From: Agrocybe praecox
Taxonomy: Eukaryota > Basidiomycota > Agaricomycetes > Agaricales > Agrocybaceae
Assembly (NCBI GenBank): GCA_964017145.1
Contig: OZ024843.1
Coordinates: forward strand, 4,172,443 to 4,236,442
Direction of reading: 5' to 3'
Length of the DNA stretch: 64,000 nt
Of this stretch, positions 1 to 11,325 are shown one piece after another. The stretch's first letter is position 1; each line of letters opens with the position of its first letter. Below the pieces are notes generated by a model. The model saw nothing but the letters and a program-made list of their open reading frames with translations. It was not told the DNA's origin and ran no database searches. The position numbers and the translations under genes are program-made.

Positions 1-495
1 CGGTGCGTTCTCGGGTCATGTGGTCGCTCGTCTGATCATGTTTAATCAAAAAGTTCGGAAAATATTTATCGGTATTCCTTCTTGCGGACTCCATTCGACT
101 AAAGTTATCACGCACAAGTCAACACCTGCTTCTCGCATGTCTACGGAGACGCGCGCTACAACGATATGCCAGGAGTGTATTGGATATAATTGTAATAGAT
201 AGAGTTTGCTGTTAAAAGACGTTACGAGTATAGAAATTGGTGGGGCTGGGAGATTAAGATATGCCATGTGAGTGACCACATTTACAATAGTTGAGTCCGA
301 GCAATAACCGTTGTCCTCTCGTGACATGTTCGAAGAACTTAAGAATAATATACCTCGACGTCGAATGACCATCGGGCTCATAGCGGGGTCCGCTCAACCT
401 ATTTTGACCTCCAACCAAGTTCCAACTCGCTAAATTTCAATCTCTGTTCCGACTGATGCGAGATTCAATGTGCCGGACAAACTGTTTTCACCACT

Positions 496-500
496 TATAA
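496..500 (+). promoter_or_regulatory. TATA-like box of esterase copy 1
   Basis: TATAA lies 50 bp before the ATG at 550. It sits in a stretch (CACTTATAAGGAGG) that is conserved in front of esterase copy 2. Confidence 0.5.
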
Positions 501-549
501 GGAGGACTAGAAGCACAGAGACAGAACAACGAGTTTCCACAGTAACACA

Positions 550-1836
550 ATGTTCGCCTTGAAGACATTCCTCGTCGCCGTAGCCGTCGCATCTGCAAAC
601 GCTCTAACCAGCTCACTGCAGCAAGTAACAGCAAACTTTGGTTCGAACCCCACCAATGTTCTAATGTACCAATACCGTCCAACTCAACTGGCCACGCCGA
701 CCCCTTTGATCATCGCCATGCATTACTGCACCGGAACAGCGCAAGCCTATTTCTCTGGCACTTCTCTCGCACAACTGGCGGACCAACATGGGTTTATCGT
801 CGTATACCCCAACGCACCAACTGCAGGTGGCTGCTGGGATGTAGCGAGCACTGCTACGCTCACACACAACGGTGGTGGTGACTCCCTCGGTATCGCCAAC
901 ATGGTCAGATACGCCATCGCCAACTGGGGTGTTGACGCCTCGCGCGTTTTTGCTACTGGAACGTCTTCCGGCGCGATGATGACGAACGTGCTAATGGGTG
1001 CTTACCCCGACTTATTCGCCGCAGGATCTTTATACTCCGGTGTCCCATACGGATGTTTCGCAGGCTCCAGCGCATGGAACAGTCAGTGTGCAACTGGGCA
1101 ACTTATCAAGACCGCCCAGCAGTGGGGTGATCAAGTCAGGTCTGGTTTCCCTGGATTCACCGGTACGCGTCCAAAGGTCCAGTTCTGGCACGGAACTGTG
1201 TAAGTACTAGTCTGTACATTTCACTCTGTGTCTTAAGTCATATTTGATTTTTGCTCTCCCAGCGACACCACTCTTTACCCACAAAACTTCTGGGAAGAAA
1301 TCAAACAATGGACCAATATATTCGGCGTCTCAGCGACACCGTCGTCCAACGTCACTAACAACCCCCAATCTGGATATTCGCGCGCATCATTCGGCCCCAA
1401 TGTTCAAGCCATCCTCGCCCAGGGTGTTGGACACACCGTCCCAGAGCACGAAACCGACACCCTTGACTGGTTCGGTCTCACAAACCTGACGCCAGGCTCA
1501 TCGGCTCCTGGAACGACCAGCGTACCAGCAACAACTGTACCTGTACCCATTACTACCGTGCCAGTGACGACCGCTGCGCCGACACCCACTGGTGTGACTG
1601 CTGCTCACTGGGGCCAGTGTGGTGGAATCGGCTGGAGTGGACCAACAGGTTAGTAATATGCGTACGAGAATCCATGTGAACCGTCTTTCTGATTTTTGTT
1701 GAAATAACTACAGTCTGCGCTGCACCATACACATGCAAGGTTTCTAACGCTTATGTGAGTTACAATCGAATAACTTCCATGCATCATGGAACACTAATAT
1801 TTGCTGCTCCGGGTACAGTTCAGCCAATGCCTTTAA
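550..1836 (+). CDS. Secreted CE1-type esterase with C-terminal CBM1, copy 1 (acetylxylan or feruloyl esterase)
   Basis: Four exons: 550-1199, 1263-1648, 1714-1754 and 1819-1836, giving 364 aa. The N-terminus (MFALKTFLVAVAVASANA) is a signal peptide. The catalytic region has the nucleophile motif GTSSGA (serine about residue 140), an aspartate just after WHG (spliced as WHGTV-DTTL) and a histidine in GVGHTVPEHE. This is the usual Ser-Asp-His order of the PHB-depolymerase/CE1 esterase fold. A Pro/Thr linker leads to a CBM1 module (HWGQCGGIGW ... YFSQCL) with four cysteines, and the last intron falls just before the final FSQCL. The likely role is to remove acetyl or feruloyl groups from xylan while anchored on cellulose. 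CE1 membership is clear from the motifs; the exact substrate cannot be told. It differs from copy 2 mainly by lacking nine linker residues. Confidence 0.9.
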
Positions 1837-2950
1837 ATTTGTTTTATGAGTTGTATTTATTTTCATTTGCACCGTGTATACTATTTCAAATTACAACCAG
1901 CATTCAAGTTCTCTTCTCTTTACAAAAAGGACGAGCGCCAATCAATGCGTCTTTTCGCACCTTTAAACCGAATTTTTTAGGGTGAATGCACGCGTGATAA
2001 GTGTAATTCGCTCCATTTTAGCTCGAAGGCAGATTGAAGAACAAGATTGTCGGGTTAGTGTCTGAATTCACTCACATCGGATACATGTCATGTTGACAAT
2101 TTCGGGCAATAATCTCCCGATATAAAACATGCGGCCTGTCAGAACCTACGTGAAAGACAAATTTACATAGGTAGGTGAATCGGTTCATCGGAGTGTTTAT
2201 GCTGAATCGGCAGAACTCTGATATTCATATTCTTGGTGCTCGCCGACGGCCGTTGCTGGTTCACAAAGTCGTGGTCAGAAACGATGTTGGCATACGCACA
2301 TAGTAAGCGCAAAATACGTCTATGTATTTTCCGACTGGGACTATCACAATTACATGCATGCAACGAAGCTCATTTCTCATAGAGTGTTGTTGATAGAATC
2401 ATCGCATCATCAACGGGGTTCACATTCCATAATGCGCGATCTGTCATATACCAACCGGTAAGTATCGGCAGAAGCCTAAGAAGGATTCGATCCCATAATC
2501 ATCACTTGGAGATATCTAGGTAACGTTCATTCGTTCTTCGAGATGCAGGCTTTTTGTATCAACAGTGAACTTTAAACACCGTGTCCATACGACTATTTCC
2601 GGACTACTGAGCGCTTAGGGCGAGCATTGATTATCAATAGCAATGTTCTTGCTCCTTTCGTTTAAAATATGTACATTCATGGCTGTTAGGATTATGACCC
2701 ATATTAATGCAGCATTGCCCTGCTTAGTGCCGCGATAACATTGTTATATTTCCTTGATATTTCCAGGTGATCGTTAATGTAAGTGTGCCCACATGTTGAG
2801 AATATGAGCAGGTAAAAAACAGAGGGGGTATAATATTACTATCAAATGTAGCTTGTGAGGATAATAACGAACGAAAGGCAACATGATGAAGAGGAGACAA
2901 AAAAGAAATCTAAGGGGTTGAATCTCGGCACGCCAAGTAGGCTATCCAAA
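1837..2950. other. Intergenic; only the duplicated 3' flank recognised
   Basis: The first ~200 bp are the shared esterase 3' flank. The rest is AT-rich with short, stop-broken frames, and nothing else was recognised. Confidence 0.5.
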
Positions 2951-4810
2951 AATAGAGTAACTCAGGCATGTGATGTGGACCGAAATGGCCCGAAGCAGTC
3001 CACCTTCTTACAAAGCGACCACCGTTCTGTTCTCGACGTCGACGAGATCCATCGTATATTCAGATACGGCGTCGATAAAATTGCAAGAATCTGGTCATAG
3101 AAAACCCCGTGAGTACCCCTGACTCGAAGATCGCTGACATTGCCACTTACGAAATGATTCATTTTCTAGTTTGCCTCGTCCTTGCGTTTGCGTTTACAGC
3201 CGCCAGTCCTAGTTACCAGTAGAAATCGTGAGTGAAAATAATGGATAAATGACATAGCTGACTTACTTATCCTCCTTTTGCGTTGACTTTGGGTTTGATG
3301 TCGTAGTCCGGCTGAGCATGCCCGCTACTCCTTGTCCTTCTTCCTTTCGGTGTGGATCATAATCCTTCACTTGCATCGTCTCTTGGAACTTGTCGCGGAA
3401 AAGGGATCCATGTGGGGTGCGGCTGAGACTATCGAAAATATGATGAGTGTATTTTTCAATTTTCAAATTTTAATTTACATACTATTTCCCTCGCGCTTTC
3501 TTGGGCAGTCTAGGAGCAGGTTTCCTCGAGGATGGAGATGGGGCAGGCGAGAGACAAATTTGGGTAGGAAACGGAGCATCATATAGTATGTCCGTCGCCG
3601 TCTCGGTGCTAGTTAGGCTCATCGGGGCCGAGCGAGTTGCATGGGTTAATCTTTCGCTTTTATGTGAGTGGACGTCTCGAATTTTATGACTTTTGAAACT
3701 GCTTACTTGGCCCGCTTAACCCTCGTTCTTTCTTCCTCAGCGATGGTACGATTCAAGACGCTTTTGCGCGGCAATGATAGTGATAATGACGTCAAATTTG
3801 AGGATGATGTCCCAGATGTCTCCATGTTCAAGGCTAACGGTGCAATTGGTGTATTCTCCGGGTTTCCAGGCAATGGAGATGATGAGGATGAGGGTGAATT
3901 CCCGGGATATAACAAAGTGGGGGGCACAGGGCTTGCAGACGAATCCTGTGCATGACGAATGACTGATACATTGCTGTGGGTACCAGTGGGCGTCGTCCTT
4001 GGAGGTGAAGGAATGGCGTCGTCCATACTGGAAGACCCTGCCGTTGCTTGCGCTAAACGAGGGTCGTCGTCGGGGAACATTGCTGAATAAAGTTTCGATA
4101 CGTACCAGGTGCGTCCGGCTGGTCCTCCTTTCCATCTTTTCCATCCTTTGCTGGGCTACAACACGTATTAGCCAAAGTCCATCAAGAGTGTGGTGTGACT
4201 ATACTTGCCTTTGGCCACCATTTCCTTTTTTGTCCTGGTTGCACATCTGTGGGTTTCCACTGGAGTGCATTGGACATTTTGGCATGTGGTCAAATATATT
4301 TTTTGTGGTTACACCAAGCTCTTCATGAGCAGCTATGGTGCAGGGGGTCGCCCAGTATGAAAGGGCGGAAGGACCAGTCTTCGTGCTGGCGAGCAAGTTG
4401 CTTGGCCACGGGTGGAAAAAGTCTGTATCTTCTTTCTTTGATTTTGCGATGGTAGGACAGACCATCATTGTCATTCGCGAAGGGGGAAAACTGGAAAGTG
4501 GGTCGATCGATGGGACGAAATATAAAGAAAAACATGTGTGGGTTCAAGTTGGCAGGCAGCTACACCGAGTAACTTTCCCAGCCTATTATCCTGGGAGAAG
4601 TTTGTTATTTTTGAATCACCTATTGTACTTTTTGATCACCGAGTGATTGTACTGCTCGCTCCCCGGCCGCCCCATACCCAAGCGCACTTCCAGACATATG
4701 TATACGACAAATATAATTCGGCAGGCTTGGGATTGCAAGAATTTCATTTTCATTGGTCAAGAAAGATGGATTGGATTGGGGTTTTTTTGTGGGTCGCTCA
4801 GCGCTCATCC
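2950..4810 (-). CDS. Multi-exon hypothetical gene, exon borders unresolved
   Basis: Several protein-like minus-strand exons lie in order with plausible splice sites. They are a region at about 4200-4550, a short Lys/Asp-rich exon near 4090-4150, a Ser/Pro-rich exon (about 3740-4080, starting AMFPDDDPRLAQ), another Pro/Ser-rich exon (about 3490-3660, ending PRLPKKARE), and exons at 3263-3450 (SRTPHGSLFRDKFQETMQ) and about 2960-3100. Within 4200-4550 two frames look coding, one with a Cys/His-rich segment (MPKCPMHSSGN), so either a frameshift or a missed intron is possible. I do not recognise the protein. Composition suggests a largely disordered middle. It may continue upstream into the exons at 5.8-6.7 kb, but I could not join them. 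Confidence 0.35.
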
Positions 4811-5805
4811 TGGTGGTCGGCTAACTGGGTAAGTAACTTTTCTTTCGTTTTTTCTTTCTCGCTTTCATACGTTTCTTTCCTTCCTTCGTCATGCACGTTT
4901 GGCTCATTCAAGTACGTAATTATGTAGCTGTGCACGTAATTAGTCGTTCGCTCTTCCGTTTTAGATTTTCATGACTGGTACACATATTTTTAATATTTAT
5001 CGAGACGCCCCCGCGCGCGTGCATGTACACCCCGATTTGATTTCACCTTTAGATTTCACGTTTCAATTTTGGTTTTAAATGCGCACCTCTTTCGTCCAGC
5101 TGGAAGTTCTGCTTGCAATTGGATTAATACTATATATATATATAATTCCTTCCTTCCCAGATATCTCAGCTCTGATAAATGGTCATCCCAGAAGTTATGG
5201 AGCACGATCCTATCCACCCGCATGGTATCACAAGTGGGAGCTTCAAGCAAGCAGTCAGAGACACCTATGTAACATCTGGAGCCGAGATTACAAAAACAAC
5301 AGAAACAGAACACCCCAAGTTGGGATAGGTGACGGATACTTAGAATTGAATCCTCTTACGTACTTTTGAGGTTTTTAATCACTCTGGGTAACGCTTCGAG
5401 GTGAAATGGGCATCGAAACAACGTTGAGATTAGGATAAATTTACAAACAACAAATATGGAGTGGATATGTGACGATGATGGAAATTGGTCCGACATGATC
5501 ATGATATCCTTTCACAAAACGACGACGACCATCTCCGAGTCCCATCGACGCTGGTGGCATCAAACACAACATAACGTGTATGTACATAATACGTAAAAGT
5601 CCAAACCTAGGTGCCGTAAATCACATTTATTAAAGGATTGCCAGGTGTCATTCAAGGGTATGTACTTACGAAACCTAGGGTCCTGCTGTTTTCGTCATTC
5701 TCGGGGGTTCAACAGGAGTACTTGGATCTGAGGCTTACGATTATCGTAAGTAAAATTCGTGCATGAACTGGCAATACACTCACCTGCTTGCTCACTTCGG
5801 GTTCG
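4811..5805. other. Stretch without a supported gene
   Basis: T-rich sequence with short open frames on both strands. It may hold introns of the neighbouring minus-strand hypothetical genes. One short frame near 5690-5730 (DPSTPVEPPRM on the minus strand) looks protein-like but could not be joined to an exon. Confidence 0.3.
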
Positions 5806-6210
5806 CAGCGTCGCCAGCGTCCTCCACCAGGGCCGCGATAGTGGTATCCATGTAGCTTCCGGGCTTCCCAGTCGCAACAACTATACATCCCCGCACGTAT
5901 TCCTTCGTTAGCCTCGCATCCTTGACAGGCACGAAAGTCGGGCGGGGGGCAATCCTATTGTACTTTCTGGAATGAATGTGAATGTGAGGGTTGGTATTAT
6001 ATCCAACAATGTTTTCCTGACCGTTTGGGCTCTGCGGATGTAGCTGCAGTGACCGATTTCCCCTGCTTGGTTCTCTTTGGGCCGCTCGACGCTGGCAGCT
6101 GCGTCGATGATCCTGACGGCGACGGCGTTGACAACAATCTGTCGTCCGACGCTTGGGAATGCGGTGGACCAGACTCTGGACACGGTTGGGTTGCGTCATG
6201 TATAATTATG
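5806..6210 (-). CDS. Hypothetical protein, two joined exons
   Basis: Exon about 6190-6022 reads a Ser/Thr/Pro-rich segment with a basic stretch (GPKRTKQGK). A 55-nt intron (GTCAGG to TTCCAG, 6021-5967) then leads in frame to exon 5966-5806. That exon reads KYNRIAPRPTFVPVKDARL and then a segment ending DAGDAANPK at a GTGAGC donor. The continuous reading across the intron supports real coding. I do not recognise a family. It probably belongs to the same gene as the exon at 6340-6745. Confidence 0.45.
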
Positions 6211-6339
6211 ATAAATAGGTGCGTACCATGTGTACGCGGGGAAGGAGCAGAAAGGAGACTCGAAGCCGATGCCTCCCCAGAGCAAGGTTGGACGCTCGCT
6301 GTTGTGTCTGTGGGGCTATCAAGTGGGCTAAGCGCAGTG

Positions 6340-6745
6340 TTAGTTCGATTCCACTTGGAGCTGGCATGGGGTTAACTCACTTTGGAGAATCTCGCTCAAT
6401 TTTGCTGCCGTCCTGGGGCATCGAAGGGGTTTCCCGTGCATGATCCAATATAAGGTTAAATATCGTGCCAGCTCCTCCTGTGAGAGGACTACATCTTTAA
6501 TGCTCTGCATAGGATCTGTACGATGTATCCGGATCATACAATCCCAGTGAAAGAGAGTTGAATACCCAGTCTTTAGGTTGATGAAGGTGTTCGTGGGCCA
6601 CCTCAAAAAATTTTGTAATTTTTGTGGAGGGTCGCCGGGTTTGTTGGCCATCAGATTGAGGTTAGCCACTGTGGCAGGAATATGGGGAGGAAATGGCAGT
6701 GAATGTTGGATCTTGGAGAATATAAAGCGATCCACAAAACCTTCC
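6340..6745 (-). CDS. Hypothetical exon with MANKPGDPPQK motif (duplicated at 10.6-11.0 kb)
   Basis: One open minus-strand frame holds MANKPGDPPQK, then a segment with INLKTGYSTLFHWD, then VVLSQEELARYLTLYW, and ends at a GTGAGT-like donor near 6380. A related, more decayed version lies at about 10580-11000. The protein is not recognised. Its presence in two copies, one broken, suggests either a mobile-element-linked gene or local duplication with decay. Confidence 0.45.
6380..6740. repeat. Dispersed duplicate A of the MANKPGDPPQK region
   Basis: Aligns by eye over roughly 400 bp with 10580-11000. Both carry the GGGTCGCC(C/G)GGTTTG block on the + strand and the AATATAAAGCGATCCACAA block. The duplicate at 10.6 kb has acquired stops. 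Confidence 0.65.
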
Positions 6746-6904
6746 CATTCTAAGTTGACTCCCCCCCAAAATATATCAATAATTTTCGTTCTTCTTTTGT
6801 TGTTGATCTCTTTGTTCCCGACCCAGGGTTTACTTCGTGCCAGTGCACAATTTCGCTTTTGTCTTAAGTTCGAGCCTCAGGCCTCAGGTATGTCACTAGT
6901 GTAA

Positions 6905-7660
6905 CTGCCTCACAAATTTTGTTAACATCTAGACAAAGAATCTATTGAATTCCATTCAAATTTTGAACGTTGCATTGAAAAATCATTCCGAAAGACAATA
7001 ATGGATCCCGTGAAATCGATATCGACATAATAGTAAGTTTTGCTAGTTCTTCGGTTAAGAATCTTCTTTGCGTTCCGTTTCGCTGGTGCCTGTAGGCAAC
7101 CTTCCCGTAGTTGACCACTCCAAACTTTATTCAGGTTTGCTTAGTCGTCTGTGATTAATACTTATATGTTATGTTGCAGAAATAAAGAACACGGTTCTGA
7201 TTGATCGCACCAGAGAACTTTCTAATATTGTCATCAAGTTACCGTAGTTCAGTGTGCATTTGAGTCTTTCATCGCGAAGCTATCAGACGCGGGCACGTGA
7301 GAGTCCCTACAATACGTGTAAAAAAGAGAGCAGTTGCTCCAATCAAGCATTCTTTCTGATATGGTTCTGACGCCCGAGCCTATATATGCAGCTTCGATAG
7401 TCGGAGGTATTACAGATGTTTTGCCGTTGTACCGAATGACTAAGGACCTTGTAAGCTTATAAAACAACTATCAAAATTAGGCCATTTCTCGGTATTCTGG
7501 ATCTTTGCTATGTATTTGATAATTCATTGCGTCTCATAACAGAGGATATATTCCTTGGCAAAGCTAAACATATAATGCGGGGCATGATCAATCCTTCCAA
7601 ATTTATCCCGAGGTTCCTGCAGAAGCCTGTGGCGCGCGTAAGGGCGTGTTCTAGATGCAT
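6905..7660. other. Intergenic, nothing recognised
   Basis: AT-rich with short frames only. It ends at the 3' end of the CBM1 mini-protein gene. Confidence 0.5.
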
Positions 7661-7990
7661 TTATAGACATTGGCTAAACTGAATATTGGAAAGGTAAAAA
7701 ATGATAATTAGCACATATTTTTCAACCAGTGCACACGGGAAATAGTGACTACGAAACTAGTGAAGGACCGAGAAACGCATAACTAGACTCACCCATATAC
7801 CCTCAATAGGAACGCACTGGTACGGCTGAACGCACACAGTACTTCCCGTATACCCATCTCCACCACATTGACCGTAGTGTAATACAAGGGCTGGGGTGCT
7901 GGTAGGCGTGTCGGTAGAGGTCGTGGACGTCACTACCAGCGCTGACGCAGCGATGTACGGCAAGGTAAGAATGAAAAGAATTGAGTGCAT
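7661..7990 (-). CDS. Stand-alone secreted CBM1 mini-protein
   Basis: Two exons, 7990-7793 and 7678-7661, are joined over a 114-nt GTGAGT...TTCAG intron in phase 0 to give 71 aa. The start gives a signal peptide (MHSILFILTLPYIAASA), then a short Thr/Ser/Pro linker, then one CBM1 module: HYGQCGGDGYTG, VCVQPYQC, and the separate last exon FSQCL. All four CBM1 cysteines and the aromatic binding positions are present, with one extra residue before the last block. There is no catalytic domain upstream or downstream. The split just before FSQCL is the same as in the four esterases, so the module may derive from one of them. The role is inferred as a cellulose-binding secreted protein; it could instead be the leftover of a longer enzyme gene. 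Confidence 0.65.
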
Positions 7991-8728
7991 TCTTGTGTAT
8001 CGAAAAGATATACCTCAGTCCTACCCTTTCAAGCGGTTGTTAAATATCACTTCTTATTCCGACTTTCTTCCTCAACATTCATATGAGGTCGGTAGCCTAT
8101 GTCAATGTGTCATTGCGGGCATACATCGACTTGTATTATTGGTTCTATTTTTATCTAGTCCAGTGGGATATACATCGCATGCTGTCGTTTACACATCAGG
8201 AGACTGTAAGGTAACGTCGGTGAGATGCCCAAGAGATGCCGCGTGGTTGAATTTAAATCAAATATTGACATTCGAATTTAAACAATAACTCACTTCCACG
8301 TTAATGTAGGGGACCGGATCTGGGGAACAATTCCAAATTTGTAGTGATTCCTTCAACAGGGAAAGGAGGGGGGCACCAACTGAATGGAAGGATCAATAAA
8401 AAGTATAGAATGTGAATGTGAACTTGAGCAGACCTAACTCACCATAACACGCGGCAACGGGGTTTGGACGACGGCGTTCGGACGTCTCGGATATTCCAAA
8501 TATAAATCACAGGGGTCTCTATTTTGGGTCTCCGTCGGACACGCGAAAAAGTGTCTCTCTGGCTCGGGATGGTTCAAAGAAATTCTCAAAGCGACATATA
8601 ATATAACTGTTTCGTGTCCTAAGTTAAAGTATATAAGCACTTTAAATGAAAGGTGCTCATTTGAGACAGTTCTTTTGTAAAAAAAATAAGCACTTGGCCG
8701 ATGGTAAGGACAAGTCCGAGGGTGCACG
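7991..8728. other. Intergenic, nothing recognised
   Basis: No frame with protein-like composition beyond short ORFs. It serves as upstream region for the CBM1 mini-protein and perhaps for the tentative gene that follows. Confidence 0.4.
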
Positions 8729-10376
8729 GTGAGAAATCAGAGCGGAGATGAATTCTTTGAAGCGGAGATTGATGTACCTGGGATGAACGAACCTAATTTC
8801 TTGCCGTTACATACCACCACAACCGACTCTTCGTCTTCGTCGTTCATCGCGATGCCCCCCAGCAGCGGTACCACCTTCATCGCGCACGCATGCACAGCCA
8901 CGCCAACGCCAACGCCCAATCCTGCCTAAGCAAGTGGTCCCCACCGCCACGATTGTTACCAACCCACGCCATCCTATGCCGTCGAGCATAGAACGTGGTT
9001 AGTCCCTTTCCTCTCTTTTCCCATTTCCCTCCCCTCTTCCTTTCACAACTCCACTCATAACGTCTTACTAACACACCCTACCCCACAGACTACTCGTGTC
9101 ACGGCGCGCGTCCGTCCTGTATCCACCGACTTGCCCTGCGCGCTCGTTCGGCCCAAGCTTATGTTCAGATCTAGTCTCATGTTCAGACTAGGATATGAAT
9201 GAGCGGCGATGCTTGTCATTCATTCTCATACACGGGATGCCGTGAGTCTCTTTCGCTTTCCTCTTTTTGCCCTTCCCAACATCCACAGTGCACCTTCCTA
9301 CACCACACGTTCCCCACTTCAAGCGAATGATTAACAAAAACGCAAAATAATATTCACACTGTCCGATCTTGAGCTCTCCTCCCCTGACAAGGGCAGCTTC
9401 GGGGAGTTCCATGAGGTTAACTGATTAAATGACGCTTTTCATTCACTTTCCTTTCTTCATACCTCCTTTTTTCTCTTTCCTTCCTACTCTCTTCCGTTTT
9501 GCGTTTTTCGTATAAATATGACTAACACCCTGCCTTGCTTCCTTTAGGATAAACTCTACGACAGTGTGGAAGGCCCTTCTCTCCAGCCTTCGCGTAAAAT
9601 ATACTTGACGTCCCGTAAGCATCCTCTCCTCCTCTCTTCACCCATCTTCCTCTTTCCCTCCAATCCCATACAAGCGCCCCACGCCTACCCAATTGATCAT
9701 ACGAGGGGTGATGACAAAAACTTTTTTACTGTATACCCACGAGCGTCGTTTCCGACGCAGTGAGTTCATCTTTTTCACTACAACGGTATCTGATTCGTGT
9801 TCGTGTTGATCGATCGGGTTGGATTTTTTTCTCGAGGGGTGTTTTGAGGGTGTTGTTCGTGTTTGTATGATGTTGACGCATTGCTGATTTGTTGATTCAT
9901 TTTTCAGGGTTGGTTCATTGGGGACGTTGGGCTCTCTATGCATGTAACATGACCTGCAATGGATTGTGTAGGATGGTATGTATACGTATGAGCGATGCTT
10001 TGAACACTTTGAATCAAGTGTTTGATTCTCGTGGTGGATTATTGGTTGGGATGGTCCTTTCTTTCTTTCCTCTTCTCTTTCACCCTTCCTTGCCTCTATC
10101 ATTTTTTGGAATTCGCATTTTGTTTGATCGACATTTGACTCTATCTAATTCTTGGGTCTTTTCTTTTCTTTTCTCCAGATTGAGTTCAATCTTGTCGAAG
10201 AGCAGCAGCAGGAGCAGTCGGGCGCTCGTGTGTTGCTGTTGAGTCGTGCGTTGAGTATGCGTGGTGTCAGTATCAGTTCCGGTGAGCAAGCGCTCAACGC
10301 CCAGTTAATCAGATCTATTCTCACTAATTTCACCAGACGTGGGATTCTCTCCGTTCCCAGTAGGATGTACAGTTAG
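8729..10376 (+). CDS. Tentative multi-exon hypothetical gene
   Basis: Short + strand pieces look coding and are flanked by splice-like signals. They are a Thr/Pro-rich frame at 8729-8929, a piece after a CACAG at 9089 (TTRVTARVRPVSTDLPCALV), a piece at 9549-9618 (DKLYDSVEGPSLQPSRKIYL) ending at GTAAGC, and a piece after TCCAG at about 10180 (IEFNLVEEQQQEQSGARVLL) with a continuation to 10376. I could not build one continuous reading, so gene limits and even reality are uncertain. No family was recognised. Confidence 0.25.
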
Positions 10377-10579
10377 TGTTCTCTTCTCTCCTCTCTTCTT
10401 GGGAACCAAGATCAAGAGTCCTAGTCGAAGATTGTGCATCGTGTCGCGTTATGTCGAGGAGCACGTACGTATGTATAAAAAAAGGGGGTGGAGGTTGGGC
10501 TCGTCTCTATTAAGGCTCATCGATATGTCCTTAGGACCTTCAAGAATTTGAGGACCTTCGTTCGAGGGTGGTTGTGTTA

Positions 10580-11000
10580 ATGTGATTCCAATGGGAGCTG
10601 GCAGGGGCTCAACTTGCCCCGGAGCATCTTGTTCGCTTTTGTCAACACCCTCGCGCATCGAGGATCCTTATCTCGCGCGCGAGGGGTTTCCGAACCATGA
10701 TCCCATGATTTCTTTGAGTTATCCTGCCAGTTCCTTTTGTTGAAGAATCATCGCCTAACTGCCCTGCATGGGAACTGTAGGATCTACTGGGATCATAGAA
10801 TCCCAGTGAAGAGGGTCGAATACACCCAGCCTTTAGGTTGATGAGGGTCTTAGAAGGCACCTCAAAAACATCTGTGATTTTTTGTGGAGGGTCGCCCGGT
10901 TTGTTAGCCATCGGAACCCTCGGATAGTGGTCAATGTTGGATCTTGGAGAATATAAAGCGATCCACAAAATTTTCCCAATCCAAGTTGACTCCGCCTCAA
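10580..11000 (-). pseudogene. Decayed duplicate B of the MANKPGDPPQK exon
   Basis: The minus strand again reads MANKPGDPPQK followed by a diverged INLKAGC segment and YDPSRSY. The remainder is broken by stops and frame changes relative to 6340-6745. No splice sites or partner exons were seen. Interpreted as a dead duplicate. Confidence 0.55.
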
Positions 11001-11325
11001 AATATATCAATAATCTTTGTTCTTTTATTGTTGGTCTCTTTGTTCTCGACCCAGCGTAGTCTAGCAATCCACACCGCCATGAAATAAAGTATTATAAGAA
11101 ATGTGTACACATCGACGTTTCTATTGTGAATACTACGAAAGCAATAGTAGATTCACCGCCTCCCTCGTCATCGTCATTTAGCGCCACATATCCTTGGACG
11201 CTCATTCTGAAGAAAGAACTAGTAACCTCATTTATCAAAGGGAAAATACTGCTACTCTCCTAGAACGCTAGCATCATCTTTTGAACAGGAACTTCATACC
11301 CCCGACGGTAACTATCTAATTTGAT

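Larger units (their letters stand above)
1..2050 (+). repeat. Segmental duplication block, copy 1 (esterase copy 1 with flanks)
   Basis: This block matches 40990-43062 closely: upstream region, promoter, all esterase exons and introns, and about 200 bp of 3' flank. It begins at or before the window edge. At its right end (about 2020-2050) it keeps only the antisense tail of a small secreted protein gene, whose longer remnant follows copy 2 at 43031-43512. Copy 1 therefore looks like the truncated end of the duplicated unit. A third related copy of the upstream region lies in reverse at about 53650-54165, in front of esterase copy 3. Confidence 0.85.

Noticed and set aside
3332..4646. Several overlapping + strand ORFs of 80-130 codons
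   Set aside because: They are mutually overlapping and not protein-like. The minus strand has better coding signs and splice sites.
9638..10102. 154-codon minus-strand frame rich in Lys/Arg/Glu
   Set aside because: Composition reflects C/T-rich intron-like tracts of the other strand; no splice partners or motifs.
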